Made by a program: the position numbers and the translations under genes
Source: an uncultured Clostridium sp.
GTDB taxonomy: Bacteria; Bacillota; Clostridia; TANB77; CAG-508
Assembly: GCA_947571115.1 (NCBI GenBank)
Contig: CANOWW010000002.1
Location: forward strand, 105,615 to 169,614
Direction: 5' to 3'
DNA: 64,000 nucleotides
Shown here: piece by piece, positions 35,646-42,980 of the stretch
How positions within the stretch are numbered: position 1 is the first letter of the stretch
Layout of the letters: every line of letters starts with the position of its first letter
Notes under the pieces: model-generated
What the model was told of the DNA's origin: nothing
The model's database searches: none
Seen by the model: the letters and a program-made list of their open reading frames with translations, nothing else

Positions 35646-36392
35646 ATGGAAGAACGGAAACTGAATGTTGCTGTTGTAGGAGGTGGCTTATCAACGCTGG
35701 TTGCCTTTGGTGGCTATGCTGCTGTTCACAATGAAATCAGAAAAAAGACTGACACCTATTCAGGTGCGAGTCTAGGCTCATTGATTGTGGCTAGTCTGTC
35801 GACAGGAAAAAGCGTAATGGAAATTCTGAATTTTTTGGCAGATAATGCACTTTTATTTAGCATGCCAATTGTAGGGAAGGAAATTATGCGGAAAAAAATC
35901 AGAGGTTTTTTAGGTAATGTGAAATTCAAAAATTTGCCTAAAGAATGTTTTGTTTCGGTAACACCAGTGAGCAAGTATTTTCCTAATGTTATAACACAGG
36001 AAAATTCAGGAGAAATGACTGTTTCAGATATTATTGTTGCGTCTTGTTCAGTTCCATGGTTATATTTGCCAACTGTATTTAGCCGTGGCAATCAATATTA
36101 TTGTAAAATCTCATGGATATTTGAGGGAGGCTTAACTTTAAATCCACCTTTAAATCCTGAGGCAAAGAACGTGACGTTTTCCTATGAAAATCCTTCAAGT
36201 TTGAAGGAAAATTCATGGAATAAACGGGCGCGTTTTCCGCAAAATGAAAAAACTGATCTGTTATTCAATCCATACACAGAGCAGTTTGGAATGCTGGGAG
36301 GAAGCATGTCTGTTGTTAAGGCATTTGCGTTTGGCTATCGAAAGATGGAGCAACAGAAAAATGATTTTTTGAGAAAATTAGAAGAAATTTAA
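35646..36392 (+). CDS. patatin-like lipid acyl hydrolase, foreign-looking, three in-frame CGG codons
   Basis: A 248-residue patatin-family protein. Oxyanion-type glycine cluster VVGGGLST near residue 10, nucleophile motif GASLGS (GxSxG, Ser near residue 42), and a late EGGL where the catalytic Asp of DGG/DGA is usual, so the dyad may be altered. Three in-frame CGG codons (35655, 35889, 36225) stand out, since neighbouring genes avoid CGG; a +1 shift at the first would stop two codons later. Codon use (CTG, GGC) is also unlike its neighbours. It has its own promoter and terminator. Probably acquired recently. Confidence 0.68.
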   Translation: MEERKLNVAVVGGGLSTLVAFGGYAAVHNEIRKKTDTYSGASLGSLIVASLSTGKSVMEILNFLADNALLFSMPIVGKEIMRKKIRGFLGNVKFKNLPKECFVSVTPVSKYFPNVITQENSGEMTVSDIIVASCSVPWLYLPTVFSRGNQYYCKISWIFEGGLTLNPPLNPEAKNVTFSYENPSSLKENSWNKRARFPQNEKTDLLFNPYTEQFGMLGGSMSVVKAFAFGYRKMEQQKNDFLRKLEEI

Positions 36393-36399
36393 AATTTTA

Positions 36400-36446
36400 G
36401 CACAGGCAGGATACTGGAATTGAGGTATCCTGCTTTGTGCTTTTTT
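36400..36446 (+). terminator. strong intrinsic terminator
   Basis: GCACAGGCAGGATAC / GTATCCTGCTTTGTGC stem with a 10-nt loop and T6 tail after the patatin gene. Confidence 0.88.
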
Positions 36447-36524
36447 ATGCATGAGTTTTGAAATTTTACTTGATTTTTAATTGCTAATATCATACAATAT
36501 TGAAAAAAGTCATAGGAGGCTAGT

Positions 36525-37538
36525 ATGAAATATCCAAAATTTATCCAAAAAGGCGATAAAATTGCTGTTACGGCGCCATCTGCGGGATTTTGCAAAGAAG
36601 AACAATTACAAGAATATGACAATGCAATCAAAAATATCGAGAAAATGGGATTTCAATTTTTGGAAACTGAAAATGTCAGAACTTGCGAAAAGGGTAGAAG
36701 TTCGTCTGCAAAAGAACGCGCGAAACAATTTATGCAAGTTTGGGAAAACGAAAGCGTGAACGCTATTATTTGTGCAAAAGGAGGAGATTTTGCTTGCGAG
36801 ATGCTAGATTATTTGGATTTTGAACATTTGAAAAAAGTCTCTCCAAAATGGCTGCAAGGTTTTTCGGATATTACGAATTTGGGTTTTGTGCTAACCACCA
36901 ATTTAGACATTGCTACAATTTATGGGGAAAATATCCGCGATTATGGCATGAGAGAGCTTTTTGAAAACTTGACAAATTCGATAAAAATGATGCAAGGCGA
37001 AAATGTGGTTCAGAGAAGTTTTGGTGTTTGTGAGCCAAAAGAGGATGAGAGAGAAATTTTTGAAAGTTATCATTTGACTTTGGAAACGCAGTGGAAAAAT
37101 TTAAATGGTGAGAAAAAGTTGGTGTTTTCAGGCAGATGCATTGGTGGTTGCTTGGATGTAATCATAAATTTGATTGGAACGAAATATGATAAAGTAAAGG
37201 AGTATATTGATGCCTATAAAAATGACGGAATTGTGTGGTTTTTTGATATTTTTGAAATGTCAACTCCGCAGGTACTTTGCCATTTGTGGCAAATGAAAAA
37301 TGCTGGCTATTTTGAATATTGCAAAGGAATTATTTTTGGAAGGACCTTTTTACTTCGCGAAGATTATGATATGAATTTGGCTGAGGTTGTGAAAGATGCC
37401 ATTGGAGATTTGGCTATTCCAGTTATTCTGGAGGCTGATATTGGGCATGTTCCGCCACAAATGCCAATTGTCAATGGTAGCATTTTGGAGATTACGTGCG
37501 AAAATGGTCAAGGAGAGATAAAAACTTTTTTGAGATAA
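36525..37538 (+). CDS. S66-family LD-carboxypeptidase / MccF-like peptidase
   Basis: Serine peptidase of family S66, which trims D-amino acids from murein peptides or, in MccF members, cleaves microcin C-type antibiotics. 337 residues, no signal peptide, so cytoplasmic. N-terminal GDKIAVTAPSAGF, nucleophile region LQGFSDITNLGF (Ser near residue 115), central CIGGCLDVI, and C-terminal ADIGHVPPQMPIVNG carrying the catalytic His. The DIFEMSTPQVL segment occupies the place of the usual LEDI glutamate motif. Monocistronic. Murein recycling versus self-immunity cannot be told apart here. Confidence 0.82.
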   Translation: MKYPKFIQKGDKIAVTAPSAGFCKEEQLQEYDNAIKNIEKMGFQFLETENVRTCEKGRSSSAKERAKQFMQVWENESVNAIICAKGGDFACEMLDYLDFEHLKKVSPKWLQGFSDITNLGFVLTTNLDIATIYGENIRDYGMRELFENLTNSIKMMQGENVVQRSFGVCEPKEDEREIFESYHLTLETQWKNLNGEKKLVFSGRCIGGCLDVIINLIGTKYDKVKEYIDAYKNDGIVWFFDIFEMSTPQVLCHLWQMKNAGYFEYCKGIIFGRTFLLREDYDMNLAEVVKDAIGDLAIPVILEADIGHVPPQMPIVNGSILEITCENGQGEIKTFLR

Positions 37539-37671
37539 ATGGAGAAATTTCTGGATTTTTGTCCGAAACTATGATATAGTAAAATCAATTTAAAAATTCT
37601 CACAAAGGCTAAATTTTAAAGAACGAAAGATGCAAAAAATAGAGGTTTTAAATACAGAAGGATGTTGGAAA

Positions 37672-39265
37672 ATGGCAAAAAAATTAAAAAGTGCTAAGAA
37701 ACAAAAGGTGGCAAAAAAGAGTGAAAAAAATGCTCTCTTGCCAGTAAAAAAAGAGCAAAATGCATGGATTGTTGTGAAGAAGAAAAAACTCGATATAGCA
37801 GTTTTTCGTGAAAAGGAGAGTTTGAAAAAAGCAGTTAAGACATTAAGTTTAGTCGTTATAGTGATGATTATAATTGCCTATATCGCTTTGCTGGCACTTG
37901 TTGCAACAAGTATTTTTTATGTTTCCCATTTGCAAAATGGGTTGATTCAAAAAGGTGTTTTTGTGGCGGGAATTAGTGTTGCTGAAATATCTCCACAAGA
38001 GGCTACTAGTAGGCTTTCTAATAGCTTGAATGATACGCTTCCTGAACAATTGGTTTTGCAATATGAAGAGCAAAATTTTCCAATTGATTTGCAGGAATTG
38101 GGCGTAAGGTTTGACGTTGAAAAAGCAATTCAGAAGGCATATTCGATTGGAAGGACGCAAAATGTGGTAAGAGATTTATGGGAATATGCGAAAACGCTGA
38201 ATGATACGATTGATATCGAGCCAGAGCTTTGGTACGAAGAGGAAATTTTAAATGAGATGTTGCAGCAGTTGCAGGAACAACTGCCGAAAGTGGAAGAATT
38301 TAACTACCATATAGAAAATGATGTATTGATTGTCAACCAAGGAAAAAGTGGTGTGGGGTTAAATCAAGAAGAACTTAAAGATAAGATTTTAGAGAAGTTG
38401 CGTGATAGGAAATTTGACGAAGAAATTCAAATTCCAACTTATGAAATTTTGCCGAAAGAGATTGATTTGCAAGCAATCCATAACGAAATTTATCGCGATC
38501 CACAGGATGCGTACGTGACAGAAAATCCGTTTGAAATCCATGAGCAAGTCATTGGTGTTGATTTTGATGTAGAAGAGGCAGAAAAAAATATTGCTATTGT
38601 TCCGAAAAACGAACAATATAAGATAGAGTTGCAGTTTACAAATCCGAATATTTTTGTGAAAGATTTGAATATTTTTCCAGACCAGTTATCCACATTTAGT
38701 ACGAATTATGTGAATAACCCGAGTCGTACAACAAATTTGCGCATAGCAGCTGGCAAAATAAATGGAACGATTTTGATGCCGGGCGAGAAGTTTTCGTTTA
38801 ATGAAGTAGTTGGCGAAAGAACGATTGCGGCTGGTTATAAAAATGCAGCGATTTTTGTGAATGGGCAAGTTGAAGATGGTCTGGCAGGGGGTATTTGTCA
38901 AATTTCTTCAACGCTTTATGATGCCGTGATTGGAGCCAATTTACAAATTACAGAGCGTCATAATCATTCGCTTCTTACTTCCTATTTGGCAGGTGGAAAG
39001 GATGCAACAGTGGTTTGGGGAAGGTATGATTTTCAATTTGTAAATAACCGTGAATATCCTGTTAAAATCGAAATGGCAGTACAAAATGGAGTGGCAACAG
39101 CTGCTGTTTATGGGATTTATTCAAGCCAAGAATATGAAATTACGATTGAGTCGCGTTTTATGGGAAACAAGCGGAATTTATAAAGTGTATAATGCCTATA
39201 AAGTCTATAAGCAAAATGGCGTAGAAGTGAAAAGGGAGTTTTTATCAAGAGATTTATATAAGTAA
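37672..39265 (+). CDS. VanW-family membrane-anchored wall protein (needs +1 recoding at the C-terminus)
   Basis: Start taken at ATG 37672, preceded by AAGGATG. Lysine-rich cytoplasmic tail (1-60), one helix (about 65-90), then two peptidoglycan-binding-4 (YoaR-type) modules and a VanW domain (TTNLRIAAGKINGTILMPGE, GGICQISSTLYDA, RHNHSLLTSYL). The old frame ends at 39183 as MGNKRNL. Skipping the C of CGG at 39172 adds 30 residues, GIYKVYNAYKVYKQNGVEVK followed by REFLSRDLYK, the G5-like end usual in VanW proteins. The recoded product is 530 residues. Envelope role inferred from family; exact function unknown. Confidence 0.82.
39172..39174 (+). other. CGG +1 recoding site (VanW gene)
   Basis: GGA AAC AAG CGG AAT TTA TAA becomes AAC AAG (C) GGA ATT TAT AAA GTG at codon 501, extending the protein into a typical family C-terminus. 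Confidence 0.78.
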
Positions 39266-39271
39266 AAAATT

Positions 39272-39384
39272 ACGATATTTATTTATTTTTCCGTTTTCCC
39301 CATTCTAAAAATTAATACAAAATCAAAGATTTTGATAATTTTTGAACGGTCCCCACAAATCACTTCAAAATAAATAAATATCGT
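39272..39384. repeat. structured repeat, copy B (short form)
   Basis: Outer arms ACGATATTTATTTATTTT (39272-39289) and AAAATAAATAAATATCGT (39367-39384) pair perfectly over 18 bp. The core (39291-39355) keeps CCGTT/AACGG, TCCCCA, the AAAATTA...ATAATTTT hairpin and GGTCCCCACA of copy A, but lacks two inner hairpins. Located just before the ribosome site of the GH30 gene. Confidence 0.65.
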
Positions 39385-39406
39385 TTTTGGCGTAGAGGAG
39401 ATTGAA

Positions 39407-40726
39407 ATGGAAATTGTGAAAGTGGAGACGAATTTTAAGAGAAATTTGTATTGGGATGTGCATAAGCTTAAATTTAACGGAAAACTGAAAAACACAGAAC
39501 GTGGACTTATCAATCTTTATCCAGATGTAAAATCTCAAGAAATAGTTGGTTTTGGAGGCGCTTTCACAGAAGCATCTAGCTATTGTTTGGCGCAGATAAA
39601 TGGCGAGCAAGGGGCGAAAATTATAACAGATTATTTCTCAAGAGATGGCTTACAATATAATTTTTGCAGAATTCCAATTGGAAGCACTGATTTTTCGCTT
39701 TCGAGTTATAGCTATTTGAAAAAGCCTAATATGAGCACTTTTTCAATTTCGAGGGATGAAGAGTATATCATTCCTATGATAAAAAAAGCGCTTGCTCAAA
39801 ATCCGAATTTGAAATTTTTAGCGACGCCGTGGTCTCCGCCAGCTTTTATGAAAAACAATAAAATGCTAAATTTAGGCGGAAAGTTATTGGAAAAATATCA
39901 ACATTTGTATGCCGAATATTTGGCAAAATTTGTTTTGGAATACCAAAAAAGGGGAATCAAAATTGATTATATGACAGTGCAAAATGAGCCAAATGCGGTG
40001 CAAATGTGGGAATCGTGTTTGTATTCGGCGGCAGAGGAAGCCGAGTTTGCTAAAGATTATCTGGAGCCAGAATTTGCGAAAAACGGGATTAAAACCAAGA
40101 TTTTGGCTTGGGACCATAACAAAGAAAGGCTATACACAAGGGCCAAAGAAGTTTTGGGGAGAGCAGAAAGTGCTGTTTCTGGCATGGCGGTGCATTGGTA
40201 TTCTGGGGATTATTTTGAAGAAATTGCGCTAACGAAAAATCAATTTCCGGGTAAATTGTTGTTTCACACAGAGGGCTGCACAGGATTTTCGCATTTTCGC
40301 AAAGAGGATGAAGTGCAAAATGGGGAAATCTATGCACATGATATGATTGGCGACTTAAATGCGGGCATTAACGGGTTTATTGATTGGAATTTGGTTCTTG
40401 ACCACAAAGGTGGACCAAATCACAAACGAAATTATTGCAATGCGCCCATCATGCTTAGTCAAGATAAAACAAGTTATGTCAAAAATTTGACGTATTATTA
40501 TATGGGGCACTTTAGCAAATATATTCAATCTGGAGCCAGGAAGATAGGATTTTCAAAATTTACAGATAAGATTGAAGCAGCTGCCTTCCAAAATGCAGAT
40601 CATTCGATTGTGGTTGTTTTGCTAAATCGTGATAATGTTAACCGAGAATTTAATCTGCATTTGAATGGCGAGATTTTTCATGATAATTTGGATAGCCATG
40701 CCATTTTGACATTTATAATAAAATAA
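39407..40726 (+). CDS. glycoside hydrolase family 30 enzyme
   Basis: A 439-residue retaining glycosidase of the GH30 (glucosylceramidase-like) family, acting on beta-glucosides, beta-fucosides or similar sugars. Landmarks: N-terminal IVGFGGAFTEASSY, RIPIGSTDFS, ATPWSPPAFMK, acid/base Glu in TVQNEPNA, nucleophile Glu in LLFHTEGC, then the NGFIDWNLVLD strand and a small beta-sandwich end. No signal peptide, so it probably acts on imported oligosaccharides or host glycoside fragments. It overlaps the convergent ylbJ stop by 14 bp. Copy B of the structured repeat precedes its ribosome site (GGAG). Confidence 0.88.
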   Translation: MEIVKVETNFKRNLYWDVHKLKFNGKLKNTERGLINLYPDVKSQEIVGFGGAFTEASSYCLAQINGEQGAKIITDYFSRDGLQYNFCRIPIGSTDFSLSSYSYLKKPNMSTFSISRDEEYIIPMIKKALAQNPNLKFLATPWSPPAFMKNNKMLNLGGKLLEKYQHLYAEYLAKFVLEYQKRGIKIDYMTVQNEPNAVQMWESCLYSAAEEAEFAKDYLEPEFAKNGIKTKILAWDHNKERLYTRAKEVLGRAESAVSGMAVHWYSGDYFEEIALTKNQFPGKLLFHTEGCTGFSHFRKEDEVQNGEIYAHDMIGDLNAGINGFIDWNLVLDHKGGPNHKRNYCNAPIMLSQDKTSYVKNLTYYYMGHFSKYIQSGARKIGFSKFTDKIEAAAFQNADHSIVVVLLNRDNVNREFNLHLNGEIFHDNLDSHAILTFIIK

Positions 40727-41708
40727 GGGTTAGGATAACAGAAAAAATGCTTTGTAAAAGTTTTCCGTAAATGTAAGGTTTGATAGAAATGCGAGATTTT
40801 GAGATAACGGAAAATACTTGCAGAAGTACAGAAAGTCCGCCAATTCCTAGAAGAAAACTACAAGTTAAAAGACAAGGAATTGGCAAAGTGCTGTAACAGG
40901 TACTGGCAACATGGAGCCCATTTGTCATTTCAATTGTTCCAGTTAGAATGCTTAAAACGATGTCATAAGGCATTCCGAAGTTAGCTAGAAAATGAGCTAT
41001 TCCAGTCAAAATTTCTAAGCTAGATAAAATGGAAATAATCACGGAAAACAGTACCACAAAACCGCCAATGGACAAAATCGTAGAAATGGATTTTTTGATG
41101 GCATCTCCTAAAATTTCGCCTAAATTGGCAACTTTGATTAATTCTTTGCTTTCTGAACGATAATTTCTAAAAGTAATATCCACTGTATTTTTTTTCCAAA
41201 AACGAAAAATAAGCCCAACCAAAAGTGAGGAAATAACGTGGCTGATGAGAAGTGTTTTTCCCAAAGATGCATTTCCTAAAAGTGAAACTCCAACAGAGCC
41301 AAGGATAAAAATAGGACCAGAATTGTTGGTAAAGGCAATCAGACGCTCTGCTTCTGCTTTTGAGCAAATTTTGTGGTCATACAAATTACAAACGACTTTG
41401 GCACCAACAGGATAACCGCTTATAATGCCCATAATAATGGCAATAGTGCTTTCTCCGGGTACGTTGAAAACAGGTTTCATAAATCGATTTAGGGCTTTTC
41501 CAAGCAAATAGATAAAGTTTGTTTTACACAATAATTCAGTGGCAACAAAAAATGGGAAAAGAGTTGGCACAATGGAATTTGCCCATAAAATTAAGCCATT
41601 TCTTGCAGCTTCTAAATTGTTAGCTGAAAATAAAATAAGGGTTAATGTAAAAAATAAAAATAGGACTGTAAAAAAATATTTTTTTACTGAAATAACAATA
41701 AATCGCAT
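40713..41708 (-). CDS. ylbJ: sporulation integral membrane protein YlbJ-like
   Basis: A 331-residue polytopic membrane protein with nucleoside-recognition (Gate) type domains. In Bacillus subtilis YlbJ is needed for a proper spore cortex. Start chosen at ATG 41708 because GGAGGAAATT stands directly before it; the frame is open 31 codons further upstream without a ribosome site. Motifs: WANSIVPTLFPFFVATELL, GIISGYPVGAKVVCNLYD, FTNNSGPIFILGSVGVSLLGN. Supports the view that the organism forms endospores. Convergent with the GH30 gene. Confidence 0.85.
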   Translation of the reverse strand: MRFIVISVKKYFFTVLFLFFTLTLILFSANNLEAARNGLILWANSIVPTLFPFFVATELLCKTNFIYLLGKALNRFMKPVFNVPGESTIAIIMGIISGYPVGAKVVCNLYDHKICSKAEAERLIAFTNNSGPIFILGSVGVSLLGNASLGKTLLISHVISSLLVGLIFRFWKKNTVDITFRNYRSESKELIKVANLGEILGDAIKKSISTILSIGGFVVLFSVIISILSSLEILTGIAHFLANFGMPYDIVLSILTGTIEMTNGLHVASTCYSTLPIPCLLTCSFLLGIGGLSVLLQVFSVISKSRISIKPYIYGKLLQSIFSVILTLILL

Positions 41709-41949
41709 AATTTCCTCCATTCTATTAAGTATATATGCGATTTTTTTGGAAATAGAACAAAAAGTATTTACAAAAACCACTTGATAAACGTAAAATAGCA
41801 TGATATAAGTAATAAAATTAAATTTTTAAATTCAAAAAGAATGATTTCAAGGCGTTTCGCCAAGGACTTCAAAAAATAAAAAAGCAAATGTCGAACGAAA
41901 AAAGTTGAAAACAGCGGCAAAATTTGTTATACTCGAAAGGAAGATGTGA

Positions 41950-42681
41950 ATGGAACTAAACTTAAAAAATGACGTAATATTTAAAATGTTTTTTGCGAAA
42001 AAGGGAAATGAGGAATTTTTGATTGATTTTCTGGAAGCACTATTAAAAGTGAAAATAAAAACAATCGAAATTGGACAAGAAGTGGATTTAGGAAGTGGCA
42101 TGACAGAAAAAGGCACTGATTATGGAAATATCAAAAAAGTAATTTTGATTAATATATTGGATTATGAATTTTTGCCATTTGAAGAATATGTCTCAAACAC
42201 AGTGATGGTGCTGGATAAGCATAGAGAGTACGAAATAACAGATAAGATAAAATTTTATTACATAGAATTGCCGAAATTCCGAAAAAAGTGTCCAGATATG
42301 GGAGAAAAAATCAATCAATGGTTAGCGTTTATCGACGATAAAGATAGGGGGAGAATAGAAATGGCAGAAGCAAGAAATAAAGTTTTGCGAAAAGCAAGAC
42401 AGGAAATGGAATATTTAACAGGTGACGAGGAGGCAAAAAGGTTAGAATATTTAAAAGAAAAATGGGAAATGGATTATAATAGCGATATAAATTGGGCAAG
42501 GAAAGAGGGCGAAGAAAAAGGCGAAAAACGTGGCAAAAAAGAGGGAATTAAGGAAGGACAGAAAAAAATGCAAATTGAAATTGCGAGAGAAATGCTAAAA
42601 AATGAAGTGGAAATAAAAATGATTATGAAATATACTAATTTAACTAAACAAGAAATCGAAAATTTGCAAAAAGAACTGTAA
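41950..42681 (+). CDS. Rpn-family (PD-(D/E)XK) protein lacking its catalytic core
   Basis: Begins like Rpn/PDDEXK transposase-associated nucleases (LKNDVIFKMFFA...EEFLIDFLEALL) and ends like them (helical KKGIKEGQKK-type tail, residues about 135-243). Between residues 57 and 63 it jumps from the N-terminal element to YGNIKKVILINILDYEFL, missing roughly 60 residues that normally hold the Asp...Glu-x-Lys active site. It is therefore probably an inactive internal-deletion derivative, yet it keeps an open frame of 243 residues and a ribosome site (GGAAG). Could persist as a regulator or be decaying. Confidence 0.7.
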   Translation: MELNLKNDVIFKMFFAKKGNEEFLIDFLEALLKVKIKTIEIGQEVDLGSGMTEKGTDYGNIKKVILINILDYEFLPFEEYVSNTVMVLDKHREYEITDKIKFYYIELPKFRKKCPDMGEKINQWLAFIDDKDRGRIEMAEARNKVLRKARQEMEYLTGDEEAKRLEYLKEKWEMDYNSDINWARKEGEEKGEKRGKKEGIKEGQKKMQIEIAREMLKNEVEIKMIMKYTNLTKQEIENLQKEL

Positions 42682-42980
42682 TTTGTATACACAAGTTTGT
42701 GTCTTCTTTGTGATAGAATTATGAAAATTGTGTGAATTTTAAAGGCATGGATAATAATGCCTTTAATTTTTTTCTTTTAAAATGATAATTCGACAATATT
42801 TTTTGTCATTTTTGAAATTAACACTTGTGTTTTTGCTATAAATGTAATAAAATATATAAAAAATTATCACAAATTGTAGAAAACTTTTTCAATATTTGTT
42901 TGTTAATTCGACACAAAAATGATTAGGTTCATGATTTAATAAAGAAGAACAAAGTATTTGAAAAGTAGAGGTGGTTAAGG

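Noticed and set aside
35519..35734. Open frame overlapping the start of the patatin gene, as the shifted product
   Set aside because: A +1 step at CGG 35655 enters a frame that stops after GGA AAC, so no alternative product forms; the overlapping frame is a chance one.
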